Origin: Diplolepis rosae
Taxonomy: Eukaryota > Arthropoda > Insecta > Hymenoptera > Diplolepididae
Direction of reading: 5' to 3'
NCBI GenBank assembly: GCA_030998225.1
Contig: JAPYXD010000555.1
Span: forward strand, 6,882,001-6,946,000
Length of the DNA stretch: 64,000 bases
The position numbers were made by a program, and so were the translations under genes. The notes beneath the pieces are model-generated. The model worked only from the letters and a program-made list of their open reading frames with translations, searched no databases and was not told where the DNA came from. Positions within the stretch are counted from its first letter, which is position 1. Every line of letters begins with the position of its first letter. Shown in pieces: positions 1-11,706 of the stretch.

Positions 1-170
1 AGCTTATAGGGTTATTGGGTTATGGAGTAATAATGGATATGGTGTAAGAAGTTATGGCGTTATGGTGTTAGGGGTTGTAGTGTTAAGGGGTTACGAGGTT
101 TGATGTAACGGGTTTATTGTCATGGGCTTATATAGCTGAGATGATGGGGTTTTCGGGGGTTATGTTGAAA
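1..170 (+). repeat. Degenerate G/T-rich tandem array
   Basis: Units like GGTTATGG and GGGGTTAT recur in poor register. It is not the insect TTAGG telomere repeat. The array is cut by the window start. Confidence 0.5.
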
Positions 171-354
171 CACTGACCCGATAGGGTTTATCTGACTCCG
201 GATTCAGATTCAGCGACCCCAAAAACATATAGTATACATGGTCTGACCCCAGGACTCAAAACTTTTTTTTGTGTGGCTCTGTAATTGAAGATATATTTTG
301 GTGTTGATAGTTGACTTTAGGTTCCAAGGTTAATAAAAACTAAAAGTTTTACAT

Positions 355-396
355 AATCAGACGTTTCAGCTCTGATCGAAGACTGCATCAGTGATT
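355..396 (-). ncRNA. Hammerhead-like motif, family A
   Basis: Reading the minus strand, AATCA pairs with TGATT as a 5-bp stem I. Between them are CTGATGC (one change from CUGANGA), an imperfect stem II, and GAAACGTC. The ACGT after GAA is self-complementary, as in the minimal stem III of hammerheads found in Penelope-like retroelements, which is thought to need dimers. Neighbouring sequence (CTTTAGG and GGTTCC near 315-325) matches the flanks of the copies near 36560 and 38500. Self-cleavage is not assumed because the seventh core base is changed. Confidence 0.45.
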
Positions 397-419
397 TATT
401 TTTAATTTAAAACATACAG

Positions 420-1863
420 AAAATAGGTCGCTAACATAGGATTTCTTTTATAATAAAATTTAAAGTAATTAACATTTCTCTTTTACAAGTTGATAAAGAA
501 ATTTTGAAATTACTCCAAAGAAAATATTTCTTTCACATAACGCAAATCTCTGAATAACAGAAAAACATATTTGAAAAAGAAGTTAGAAGAAAATTAACAA
601 TTTTTGTTTAAATATGTATGTCAGTAAATACTTCTTTGGTATAAAACAAATTCAAAATGAAAAATATCTAAAGACAACTATAAAGAACAAAATATATCTT
701 CAAAGTTTAATTCCCCTGTGGGAAGAGAAAGGAAAGAATCTTTATTTATTTCTATTATTTTCAATTTCTGAAATTGAAATGGGATAGACGAAATTCACTT
801 AAGTGTATCCTTTATCTATTGACTATCCTTTCCTATCCTCTATTTGATCTGCGATCAGTAGTATCCTATTCTATTCAATACGCTTTTTCAAGGAAGCACT
901 ATATAAGACCTATTATTGTTAATTTTAAAATAATCTGTATATTTTCGAACTTTCGAACGGTAAGAAACTCTTGTAAATAGTAATTTATCGAACATAAGAT
1001 AGTTTAAGCGAAGTAATACTCAAAGTTTAATAAAGATATATCAAACTATATTATTTTTGCAATTATATTCCCTGATTTAGTTTTTACTTAGATTGTAATT
1101 ATATTAGTTATCATCGCCATTCAAATAAATTATGTATATACTCTCGATTCCCACTATAAAATTGTTTGATCATCAAATGATTATATTATTTTTTAAAGTT
1201 AAAATTCTTACTGCAGTTCGGAATTAGAACATAGTATATAAAATAGTAGAATTAAGTTGATGTATTCACTGTTAAATTATTAATATTAATAAAAATAATG
1301 TCGATATGATTTAATTATTTAAGATACTTATTTTTTACCCGGCATTCCGGGTAATATATCCCGCATTCTTTACGAAATAATGATGCCTCTCATAGAAATT
1401 TTTTAATAAAAGGGAAGAAAATTAAAAAACGAAATGTACATTTACCGTAGGTTGTCTTCACTAAACTTGCATGAACCAAAATATTTCTGCAATTATCACC
1501 TACAGATTAGATAATTGTTTCAACGGGACTTGGAAGTGACTTGCTAATTATCTAGTCTAATATAGAGAGCGAAATACCTAACTGATCTTTCGTTAACTCC
1601 AGAGTAATGAAACATGTATATAACTTCTGAATTGCAAAGATCATACATCACCAAAATTTCACCAAATTTTGACGAAATACTCTAAAAATAAGAAAAGATT
1701 GAAAATAAATTTCCTTTTTACAACTTTTTAGTGCCATTATGGTTAATTATTTTAGTCTTCGTAGCAGATTCAGTTTTCGTTGCCCTGGCCACTAGTAAAA
1801 TTTTGAATTTATTATAAGTCTACAAAATATAATATTAATTAGCGTTTAATTCCTTACAGAATA
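420..1863. other. AT-rich intergenic DNA
   Basis: No ORF, RNA gene or recognisable element end was found. The 68-codon ORF at 774-980 has no family features. Confidence 0.5.
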
Positions 1864-2140
1864 CACTGTTAAAAATCTTATTTATTTTAATCGACTTTAA
1901 TATACAAGTGGTAATTAAAATTAATAGATTTGTATATTATGAAAAATTAATATATATTCATATTAAATTTAATAACGTTTCAATCAAAATATATTAAAAT
2001 TAACAAACATTATTAAAATATATACACATGTCTATGAAAATTCAAATAAAAGTTTGTATTTTTCAAGATTAAAGTATTTTAAATTTAACAGACGTTCCAT
2101 TACATGTAATTGAAATTTAATACAAAAATTTCTGACGGTG
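1864..2140. mobile_element. CACTGTT-ended element, TA flanks
   Basis: CACTGTTAAAAATC and an inverted CACCGTCAGAAATT bound 277 bp of AT-rich, partly palindromic sequence flanked by TA. CAC ends with a 2-bp duplication suggest a CACTA-type non-autonomous element; a TA-specific origin is not excluded for this copy. Confidence 0.6.
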
Positions 2141-2392
2141 TAAAAAAATTCAAAATTAGATTGCCTAAACAACAAAATATTTTCAATTGTAACCTCTGAT
2201 ATACTTTATGTCAAAAAAGTTCCTTTTGTAGCAAATTCGAACAATGTAAGGATACTAAAAAAGTAATAAATTTATGAGACAAAATAATTTTTAGTAGGAG
2301 TCAGTCAAATAAGATAAAAATTATGATTCTCAAGTTTTTCGCCTTATAAATCAATTTCCCACATTAATAAATCAACAGACGATTTTGAGTAA

Positions 2393-3762
2393 AAAAATCT
2401 GCCCGCTTTGCGGGCACATTCTCATCGCGCGCAGCTCGCTTCACTCGCAAGTTTGAGCGCGCCTAGGGCGCGCAATTCGATCGTCGCGCTTCGCGCTCGT
2501 TCTTTCTGGACCTCGCGCTTCGCGCTCGGTCTTGTGCTCTTCGCATACATTTAAGTTTATTTCTTATAATTTGATACTGAAGCTCAAACCAATTTTATAA
2601 TAATATTACAGATGATGTGAATTACACATTTTACTTAAGGCTCTATCAGCCTTAAGGAACACATTCTCATCATGACGCTCGCGCTTCGCGCTCGATTTTC
2701 TGTATACATTTCAGTAACTTTTTAATAAATTACATGATTAAAATAATTTATTTTCTTCCAAATCTCTCAAAAAGAAAAAACAATCCTAGACTTTATTTAA
2801 GGAAACGATTTTGCAGAACAACGCTTATTTCGTATCTCACATATTTTGGTGAAAAAATCGAATTTTTTAATATTAAAAATCAAAGCATAAAATATACATC
2901 CTGTCCCGAAATGTCTTAATGAGAATTTGTAAACCTCATTTAGCCAAACAATTTTCCATATAAACGTTTTTTTTGTATCTCACATATTTTGTCTAAAAAA
3001 TTGAATTTTTGAATTTTAAACGTATTTTTTGGAATAGAAACGAAAAATATATGTTTTATCAGAAACTGCGTCAGACAAAATTTGTAGATCTTTTAACGAG
3101 TAACTTTGTATTCTTACGTTTTTTTCGTATTTTACATATTATTGTTAAAAAATTGAATTTTGGATTTTCAATAGTTTTTTTTTTTTTAATTAAAAAGAAA
3201 AATATGCATTTTATGAAAAAATGTTACAATTCAATTAAATTTGTAGGTCTTTATGTAGAAAATAATATTGTATCATAACGTTTTTTCGTATCTCGTATAA
3301 TTTAACTGGAAAATGAAATTTTGATATTGACTTTTTTCGAATTTGAATATGCTGTAACATTTCTAATTCTGATTTAATCAAAAAATATTATCAGGATAAT
3401 TTGTAGAGATTTATGAGCACTATCAAAAACCAGTATTGAATATTTTGATTTTTTCAAAAAATTATTTTCAAAAACACAAAAGTAGTGCTTAATCCCTCAA
3501 TTTTGATTGGATGTGGCTGGTTAACGAACTTGTCGTTACTTTTTCGGCTCCGATAAAGTGTACCAAAGCTCAATTCAATCTGATAATTCTATCGAGAGTT
3601 ATGCCGCACACGACCCATAGACAGACAGACAGACAGACACTTTCGTAAAAACCCTTTTTTCGGACTCAGAGGGTCTCAAAACGTAAAGATTTGATGAAAT
3701 TTTCGAAAGTCATTTTTCACATAAAACCAATACCTTCTCATCCATGATGAGAATGTAAAAAA
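2393..3762 (+). repeat. R1 repeat, copy a (most complete)
   Basis: It starts with a GC-rich head (CTGCCCGCTTTGCGGGCAC, then GCGCGC and CGCGCTTCGCGCTCG words, 2398-2535). An AT-rich body follows with repeated TTTTTTCGTATCTCACATAT words. Near the 3' end are (CAGA) repeats (3620-3640). The repeat ends in a hairpin TTCTCATC-CAT-GATGAGAA and TGTAAAAA. No protein is encoded that I recognise. Copies b-f are listed separately. The transposon class is not clear: no terminal inverted repeats or duplication were found. Confidence 0.7.
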
Positions 3763-4474
3763 GTAGGTCAACAGGCTTAATAATCTCCGAACTTATGTGA
3801 GATGATTTCCTGACAAACATTCTGATGACACAGGCACTTGGCACCTACTTCACGGAGTTAAAAGAGTACAATTTCTGTATTAAACTACTCCTTTTGAAAA
3901 AGTTAAAAGCCAAACGAGTTATGTTCACAAGTTTACTTTAATGAGTGTTTCTTATATTTTGACTAAAATTTTCCTAGCCTGCTCCCAAGATAATAATATC
4001 GGTAACAATTAGGAAACTTAACACATCTGCAGATAGTTTACTTAACCGTTTCTGGGTGATACAGTTACGAGTTTGTGCAAACTCAACATCGTTTTTACAT
4101 CCAAGTCGAGCAATCTCATCAGTTATTGCTTGGATATCCTTAAGAACAGTTCCTTATCCAAAATGTGTCTTTTCTGTGATAGTATAGACGATATTAAAAT
4201 CATAAGAAAGTTTGCACAGTAATTGATGGCGAATTTAAAAGATTTTTTCCATCGAAAGTGGGATGTTGTAAAAAGTGGAATTTTAAGTATAAATTCATAA
4301 TTTTAGTGATGCAAATGAACTTTAGTATTTTAATAATTGTCTATGAGTGTTTGGAAATCTGGAAGTATTTGCAATTAATTTGATTCGCGAGGTTAGTAAT
4401 CGATCAATAAAATTGTTCATATCTCCACTTTACTTTTCATGTTTCAACTAAATCTAATAAAATATTAATGCAGA

Positions 4475-4626
4475 ATGGAAATTCGGTTACTAAGTCAATT
4501 CGTTCTACTTTTAATTTCTGCAAATTGCGTGACATCGGATGAAAGAGACTCGGATGAAAATGAAAGAGAGTTCAGAGAAGAAATCACGACAGAAAATACT
4601 GCAGTTGCAACGACTGATTCATTCAG
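4475..4626 (+). CDS. Exon 1 of a three-exon gene for a small secreted or membrane protein
   Basis: The ATG at 4475 opens 50 codons plus two bases. The protein starts MEIRLLSQFVLLLISANCVT, a typical signal peptide with a hydrophobic core at residues 4-16 and likely cleavage around residue 21. A very acidic stretch rich in Asp, Glu and Thr follows. The exon ends at a good donor, CAG|GTAAAT, at 4626/4627, and the split Arg codon is completed by exon 2, so the joined frame stays open. The full model joins 4475-4626, 4973-5213 and 8555-8773 for 203 residues: signal peptide, acidic extracellular region, one membrane helix and a basic tail. I do not recognise the family. A type I single-pass membrane protein is an inference from this layout. 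Open reading across both junctions is the main support. Confidence 0.75.
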
Positions 4627-4972
4627 GTAAATGACCAACGAAATTATTATTTATGTAAAAAGTACAAATTCATATAATTATATTATAATAATAGCAATAA
4701 ATGTGAAATAAGTGTTTACTATTATATAATCATTAGGCGACTAATAATGTAACTATATTTATTCCATTGAATTGATAAATCCAAGCATAAGACAATTGTG
4801 CAATTCATTATTTATTGCTTCATGAGTTTAATTTATGTGATATGTAAGCTTATTCATTGTTTTTATGATCGATATCTAATGTTGAAACATAAGTTAATCA
4901 GTGGAAGTGGAAGCAATTCAGGATAATTCCGAATAATTACGAAGAACTAATTATTATATTTTATATTGCCAG

Positions 4973-5213
4973 GCATTCAATGTGGTATCGTCATGGATAC
5001 AATGTTGAGGAAAACGAACGTGGCTATCACTTTGATGATGATGACCATGATGATGATGATGTTGATGATGATGATGATGATGATGATGATCACGACATCG
5101 ATGAAGATATGGGGGATACGAAGGCGATGACACAAGCGAGAGCAGATTCCTGGGATGGTTACTACGATTTTCTCATAAATGAGGGAAGCTACAAATTCTG
5201 GGCTGTATTTCAA
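4973..5213 (+). CDS. Exon 2: Asp/His-rich acidic region and start of the membrane helix
   Basis: The exon follows an acceptor ending in TTGCCAG at 4972 and ends at CAA|GTAAGT at 5213/5214. It supplies one base to the split Arg codon and then 80 codons, ending in phase 0. It begins RHSMWYRHGYN, continues into long Asp runs broken by His and Val, coded by a GAT/GAC microsatellite at about 5034-5098, and ends WDGYYDFLINEGSYKFWAVFQ. The final FWAVFQ is hydrophobic and runs directly into the hydrophobic start of exon 3, forming one membrane segment across the splice. The Asp/His tract could bind metal ions, but no known motif was seen. The repeat tract is prone to length change between individuals. 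The opposite strand also reads open as poly-Ile, which is an artefact of the GAT repeat. Confidence 0.75.
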
Positions 5214-5660
5214 GTAAGTTTTCATAAATCTTATAGAATTCTAGATAGTAATTAGATGCTAGATAACCACTTTGAAAATACTCGCTAAATATGAGTGTGA
5301 TTTACGAAAAAAGTGTGAATTTGCAGAACGTTTTCCTGAAATTAGTAAATCAAAAATTGTGAAGAATGCTTCAACTTTTGTTTAATTAACTGTATTTATA
5401 TTCATTCAAATTTGATAAACGAGGATCGTGCGGCTCATGTCTCATATTTCTTAATTATTGAAAATGGCAAAGTAATTAATGAGTAAAGAGAATCAAATTA
5501 AAAGATGATGCGGAGTGTACTTCCATATAAAAATTATATTTTTTAAAATCATTATTAATTTTTCAGATAAGTGAAAAAGCAAACAGATATTTAAAGTACC
5601 TTGAATAATAAAAAAAAAGGTTTGTCATCTTTTTGGGACATATTTTTTAAAATGTATTAA

Positions 5661-6158
5661 GAGGATCCACCGCCTTTAATATTTTTATTTTTTTGGTTTA
5701 AACCTTCAATATAATATTTTTAATGTTTAGTACCTTTATTTAGAAAGGTTTTGGAGGGGAGGAGGTTTGAAAATTCCAGCATATTTATGTATTTTTGAAT
5801 TAAAAATTTGAGTTATTTGGGCATGTTTTTGACATTTTTAACTTTCAATAACTTTTTTGTTTTTTAACCAATTGTTATGATTCCTTTTTTATTTTGTTCC
5901 TCACAATATGTAACAACACGCTGTAAGGAATAAAATAAAACAGAATAATGACAATTGGTTACAAAACAAAAAAATTATTCAAAGTAAAAAAATTTCAAAA
6001 AAATGCCCAAAAACTCAAAATGCTTAGTTTAAAAATACATAAAGGTGCATAAATTTAAAAAAAATCAAAATCTTTCTAAATAAAGGTACTAAACATAAAA
6101 AAAATTATATGGAGAGTCTAAACTTAAAAAATAAAAATATTAACTATGGTGGATCCTC
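5661..6158. mobile_element. GGATCCACC foldback element, in intron 2
   Basis: GAGGATCCACCGCCTTTAA and an inverted GAGGATCCACCATAGTTAA bound about 500 bp made of two arms (TTTAGTACCTTTATTTAGAA at the left and its complement at the right). Related copies are at 15488-15730 (half), 19534-20112, and 53261-53432 with 55403-55452. Confidence 0.7.
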
Positions 6159-6718
6159 ATAATATATTTAAGCAATGCAATTTTCATTTTTACCTCTTTT
6201 AAAAAGGCAATCGTTTTGGAAATTTCCAGAAAAGCCAAAAGTATATAATATTAATTTTAAAGTCCATATTGTAATAAAATATTCAAAAGATATTTTATAA
6301 AATACTTTTTGTATATTTGAATTCTTGCTACATAAATGAATAATTTCAAATATATTTCAAAATTTTGAATTTACTCAGAATATATAAATTCTTGAATCGC
6401 TTAAAATCGTTTGAATTATTTACAAATATTCAATCTATTATTTTCAATCAAAGGATTATTAGACATTTTCAAATCTCTCGAAATGTTTTGCAAGTTTATG
6501 AAACCTTTAGAGCTCCTCAAACTTTCCAAATTCTTTTAAAATCAAGCAACAACTTCTGAAATATCCTAAAATATTTTGAACCTGTAGAAAATTTTTCTCA
6601 AAATCTTGTCAAATATGTTCAGTAAATTTCAATTCAAATTTAAGTAGACAGTGGCAACAATTCCTAACTCTACCATCTAATTTGAAATTTTAATTTCATT
6701 AAATTGTAAAATTTACTG

Positions 6719-7194
6719 CACTGTTAGAGATTTTTACCGTAATTTCCAGAAACACGTGACTGGAGTTTTATTCAACTAAAGTTTCGTAAAATTACGATAG
6801 AATTTCAGAAAAACAATTTCTTAATTTTTAGTTACGTTTTGGGTAACTGAAGTTTTATGCAGTTGCATGTAACTGAAAATATTGTTACAGTTTCATATAT
6901 AACTTATATTTCGTCAAATCCTTTTAAGGAGATATTCTTGAATATCTAAACTATCGATATATGAAAAAAAAAATTTTCAATTTTTTCAACTTTCTATAGA
7001 CTTGAATACCCCCTTAAGATACCTTTTATGAAAATTCAGTTGAGTTTCATAATATTAAAACAAATTTTAGTGAACTCAGTACATTTTTCGCAATTTTAAA
7101 ATACCTTCACTCAAAAACATCGTAAATATCGTCAAATTTTACGTTAGCTTTGTAACATACAAATTTTCTAAATTTCCGAACATTTCTAACAGTG
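6719..7194. mobile_element. CACTGTT-ended element, TG flanks, in intron 2
   Basis: CACTGTTAGAGATTT and an inverted CACTGTTAGAAATG bound 476 bp with TG on both sides (6717-6718, 7195-7196). It lies in the long second intron of the 4475-8773 gene. Confidence 0.68.
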
Positions 7195-7390
7195 TGTATC
7201 GTCAAAATTCAAGCAATCATCTCCGCGTCATTAACGGACCAGAACTGAAAAAACATAAATTTCTTTTGAAAAGCACAACTGAATTTTTACTGATTATAAA
7301 CACCCTAAAACTTACAAAAGTTTTACCAGAGGGCAATCGTATTTATTTCAAGCAATGTTACACTTTTTGCTTAAAATTGACACCTTTCTG

Positions 7391-8454
7391 CACTGAGAGA
7401 AAGTATTAGTCGTGGTTACCCATTTTTTTGTTGTTGTTGTAAAAAAGGGTTATAAATATGTTTTTTTACTCTGTATCATCTAAACAACTTAGTTCTTACA
7501 GCTAGATTAGCTGAGTAGCAATGATTAATATTTTTAGTAAAACTTACAAAATCCGATTAGTCGGTCCGTTTTGTAGCTGGGACTATTTTCATGTATTCAC
7601 ACATTGTATCGATCTCATAATAGAAGTTAGCAATACGTTTTTATAAAACTTACTAATTGCGTTAATTGCTATTACTATTTATCCAGTTTAGTTATTACAA
7701 AAATATATATTTTTTTGACATAACTGAGAATCGTTGTATTAAAAACTATTCCAGTATCTTAATTAGAAACTGATGAATTTTTTCATCCGTACAAGATTAA
7801 AATAGTAATTACAACTTTGAGAAAATGTTAAATTTATCATGCAATATATTTTATTTCGTTTACAGTCGATAGAAACTTTCTTAGGTCAGAATTTTTTAGG
7901 AGAAAAACTTTTTTAATTATTGTTTTTTATTATTACTTATCAAATTACTATTACTATTATCAAATATTTATAATTACACGAAATATTGCATACTCTCTAA
8001 ATATGAATCAGTCAAAATCTACTGATTGTCAGTGAAATTTGACTTATTCAAATAGCTAAAAAGAGGTTACTGTAAATCAGTCAAATTCCACTGATTGATT
8101 CAGTAAAAATTAACTGATTTAACAGTGAAAACATTTTTTGCACTGATTCAATCAGTGATAATCAACTGATTTAACAGTGAAATATATTTTTTCACTGGTG
8201 AATCAGTGAAAAGGCAAATCACTGATTCAATCCGTGAAAATTTGACTGATTCAGATTTAGAGAGTATGGAAATAAAATATTTACATTTCTCAAACTAAAT
8301 GAATTTGAAAAATTAAAAAAAAAAAAATTAGTAGCATACTTAGTTCCATGGACTTTTGAGCAATGGTAAGTTTTACAAAATTTTTAGTACTGCTTACTAA
8401 AAATATATACTTGTGACCTTTTAGTCAGCACAACTAATAGGATTTCTCTCAGTG
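7391..8454. mobile_element. CACTGAG-ended element ending 100 bases before exon 3
   Basis: CACTGAGAGAAAGTATTAG and an inverted CACTGAGAGAAATCCTATTA bound 1,064 bp with TG on both sides (7389-7390, 8455-8456). A foldback at 7991-8266 is nested inside. The right end supplies TTTCTCTCAG, which looks like a strong splice acceptor for the following exon. Confidence 0.75.
7991..8266. mobile_element. ACTGATTCA foldback, copy a
   Basis: TACTCTCTAAA and TTTAGAGAGTA bound 276 bp made largely of alternating CACTGATT and AATCAGTG words. It lies in the CACTGAG element at 7391-8454. Confidence 0.75.
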
Positions 8455-8554
8455 TGAAGTAAGTGTCGAAGCAATTGCCGCTGTTTCGCATCTTGCAAAT
8501 AACATTTACGTTACATTCAACGTAACTAACAACATTAATGCGTTATGTCGACAG

Positions 8555-8773
8555 CTTGCTACTGCCGCATTGTTAATATACAGCGGTTTCGCAGCACTTT
8601 ATTACGCCAAGGTGAATCCATCAACAACCGCTGACTACGAGGACTACTTCCTGAGAAGAAGAAGGCGAAGAAGACGTTCTTTTGGCCTTTCCCCCCAAGA
8701 AAGAACCTTCCTGGGCCTTGGACCTGAGAACTTCCAAAGAATAATAGACGCTATTGCGAAAGAAATTCATTGA
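8555..8773 (+). CDS. Exon 3: membrane helix and arginine-rich C-terminal tail, with stop
   Basis: Seventy-two codons and a TGA follow an AG at 8553-8554 in phase 0, matching exon 2. The sequence LATAALLIYSGFAALYYA completes a helix begun by FWAVFQ, about 24 uninterrupted hydrophobic residues. After it come KVNPSTTADYEDYF, a run of eight Arg, and the tail SFGLSPQERTFLGLGP followed by an amphipathic-looking end. The acceptor at 8554 has a poor pyrimidine tract. A much stronger-looking acceptor, TTTCTCTCAG ending at 8452, lies upstream in the same frame and would add 34 residues beginning CEVSVEAIAAVSHL. That upstream site is inside the terminal repeat of a mobile element (7391-8454), so 8555 is taken as the native start because it keeps the helix continuous. 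No AATAAA was seen in the first 300 bases downstream. Confidence 0.7.
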   Translation, partial: LATAALLIYSGFAALYYAKVNPSTTADYEDYFLRRRRRRRRSFGLSPQERTFLGLGPENFQRIIDAIAKEIH

Positions 8774-9302
8774 CTGACGCGAAAGAATCGAGTGTAAATA
8801 TTAAGTCCACGATTCGAGTTGAAAATATTCTTTAACAATGACTTTCATTTATTATATAAGTCGTGAACTTTTTGTGATTCGATAAACAATTTAAGAGTTG
8901 ATTGAATGTGTTTAATTTTAAGAATGCATATTTTCACATGTATCTTACGAAACACAGTTATATTTGGTAATTTTATTCACATTGAAAGATAAACTAAAGA
9001 TGCCTTAAGGTATCATGATAATATTCTTGTAATCTAATATTTTATAAGATTGTTGTAAATAAGTAGATTTGCACATAATATTTAAGTTTAGTTTTTTTAT
9101 ATAAAAATTCAGAGATCATTATACAGGGGGAAATATAAAAATCTGCCCGCTTTGCGGGCACGTTCTCATTGCGCGCAAGATTGAGCGCGCGATTCAATCG
9201 TCGCGCTTCGCGCTGGGTCTTATATCCTTCGCAGACATATAAGTTTATTCCTTGTAATTTGATACTGAAGCTCAAGTCAATTTTATAATATTGTAGATTT
9301 AA

Positions 9303-10002
9303 GGGGGGAGATACCTCTAGAACCCTTAAAAAAAACAGTTTTTTTCAATTTTATTCTGGGAGAATGAAAACGAAGCAAGTCCGGATTTTTTGCATATATT
9401 AGAAGGCATTATTTAATTTCAAGAAAACAATATTTTCATGATAGAAAAATACAAAATGGTGGAAATATAACGGATCCCGTCGATAGCGTCGTTGCTAACA
9501 TTTTTTGCGGCCGTCAACTTCCTGGCTAGGTTTTTCATCTGAAACGATGAACAAAATTTTTTTATAAATCGGGAAGCTTTTATCGAGTGCATAGCAGGGG
9601 GCTTTTGAGAATTTCGAAAAATTGGGTATATTTTCATGCGTTTCGTGAAAAAGTGCCATTTTTACCCGTGTTTTTTGACATGAAAATAGTTAAGCAACTG
9701 TAGAAATACTATTTTTCTCAAAAAAGCGCCCTACCACGCACTTGAATATAGAATTATCTATAAAATACCGTTTCATTCAAGTAAATCGGTTGAATAGTTT
9801 GCTCGCAATCTTGACGCCCAGATAAAAAAAGTTAGTTTCGAGAAAACGAGCCTCAAAGTTTTTTATACATGAAAAAATATGTTCCATTCAACTTAAGGGT
9901 TACCAATAGAACTTTGGGATTATATTTTTGAATAGTTTTTCAATCGATTTAAGCAACAAAAAAAATTTTGATTTTTTGAAAGTTCTAGAGGTATCTCCCC
10001 CC
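9303..10002. mobile_element. TTAA-flanked element, GGGGGGAGATACC ends
   Basis: Ends GGGGGGAGATACCTCTAGAA and its complement bound 700 bp, with TTAA on both sides (9299-9302, 10003-10006). The insertion interrupts R1 copy b. TTAA duplication is shared by piggyBac and Kolobok transposons, and the G-rich ends favour Kolobok. A 72-codon antisense ORF inside (9419-9637) looks like chance. Confidence 0.75.
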
Positions 10003-10072
10003 TTAAATTACATTTTCACAGAGTTACTACATTTTTTGGTTTCAAGTGAAAAAGGAAATTCAATTTACTTAA

Positions 10073-10743
10073 GGTAGTTCGTTCACCCACGAAAATTAGA
10101 CCTCAGGCAAAAATAGATAATTTTGCTTTCAAGAATAGCAATATTATTATTGAAGGGCTAATTTGAAAGAGAAAAGATTATTTTTCATGAAAAAAATTTG
10201 AAACACAAAAAAAAATAATTTTATTAATAAATTTTATTTTTGCCCAAACTTATTTTCTTATCGCTTCGAGCCAAATTTTTGAAATTGATGCGATCCTAAT
10301 AAATCGCGGTTCATTTTTTTAGGAAAAAGATTCTCTACAACTTGACAATTTCCAATTTTTGAAAATTAATTCATTAATGGCTGAAATTATAAAAAAAAAA
10401 TGTTTCAAAACAAAATTTTTATAAACAAATTGCTGTATTTGACAATAATTAATTAAATTTCAAGAATAGGAAGCGATCATTTTGTAGAGAATCTTTTTCT
10501 TAAAAAAATAAAGTGTGATTTATTAGAAATGCATAATTTTTAAAAATTTGGCTCGAAGCGATAAGAAAATAAGTTTGGGAAAAAATAAAATTTATTAATA
10601 AAATTATTTTTTTTGTGTTTCAAATTTTTTTCATGAAAAATAATCTTTTCTCTTTCAAATTAGCCTTTCAATAATAATATTGCTATTCTTGAAAGCAAAA
10701 TTATCTATTTTTGTCTGAGGTCTAATTTTCGTGACGAACTACC
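10073..10743. mobile_element. Foldback element, GGTAGTT ends, copy 1
   Basis: About 670 bp form two inverted arms of roughly 300 bases each. The ends are GGTAGTTCGTTCACCCACG and the matching complement. The left flank TTAA and right flank TCAA look like a TTAA duplication with one change. It interrupts R1 copy b. Other copies are 39715-40388 and partial ones at 11511-11702 and 56611-57200. Confidence 0.75.
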
Positions 10744-11510
10744 TCAAGGCTCTATCAGCCTTTAGGAATACATTCTTATCATGACACTCGCGCTTCGCGT
10801 TCGATTTTCTGTGTACATTTCTGTAATATTCCAATAATTCACATGATTAAATAAAATTTATCTTCTTCCAAATATCTCAATAAGGAAAAAAATTCATAAA
10901 CTGTTCTTAAGCAAACGATTTTTTACCTTAACGCTTATTTTGTATCTCACATATTTTGGTTAAAAAATGGAATGTTTGATTTTCAATATTTAAAATAAAA
11001 ACATAAAATATACATCTTGTCAAAAAATGTCCTACTGAGAATTTGTAACCTCATTTAGGTAAATAATTTTCCATCTCAACGTTTTTTCGTATTGGGTTGT
11101 CCCAGAAGTAATTTCCGATTTTTCCATACAAATTAAACACATTTTTACATTCTCATCATAGATGAGAAGGTATTGGTTTTATGTGAAAAATGACTCGAAA
11201 TTTTCATCAAATCTTTACGTTTTGAGACCCCATGAGACAGAAAAAATGGTTTTTACGAAAGTGTCTGTCTGTCTGTCTGTTTGTCTGTAGGTCGTGTGCG
11301 GCATAATTCTCGATAGAATTATCAGATTGAATTGAGCTTTGGTACACTTTATCGGAGCCGAAAAAGTAAGGACAAGTTTGTTAACCAGCCACATCCAATC
11401 AAAATTGAGGGATTGAGCACTACTTTTGTGTTTTTGAAAATAATTTTTTGAAAAAATCAAAAATTTCAATACCGGTTTTTGATAGTGTTCATAAATCTCT
11501 ACAAATTTGG

Positions 11511-11702
11511 TAAGAAGCGATAAGAAAAAAAGTTGGGGCAAAAATAAAATTTATCAATAAAATTATTTTTCTGTACTTCAAATTTTTTTCATGAAAATTA
11601 ATCTTTTCTCTTCCAAAACAGCCCTTCAATAATAATATTGCTATTCTTGAAAGCAAAACTATCTATTTTTGCCCGAGGTCTAATTTTCGTAGATTAACTA
11701 CC
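11511..11702. repeat. Half of a GGTAGTT foldback element
   Basis: Only the right arm is present, ending AACTACC next to TTAA. It lies inside the mariner at 11092-12827, right after a reversed R1 fragment. Confidence 0.6.
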
Positions 11703-11706
11703 TTAA

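Noticed and set aside
1..170. Telomere-like array
   Set aside because: The units are GGTTATGG-like and irregular, not tandem TTAGG.
4977..5225. Minus-strand ORF with a long Ile run
   Set aside because: It is the complement of the coding GAT repeat in exon 2 and has no independent support.
11215..11541. 108-codon minus-strand ORF
   Set aside because: It reads through the R1 3' region including the CAGA repeats, and other R1 copies break the frame.
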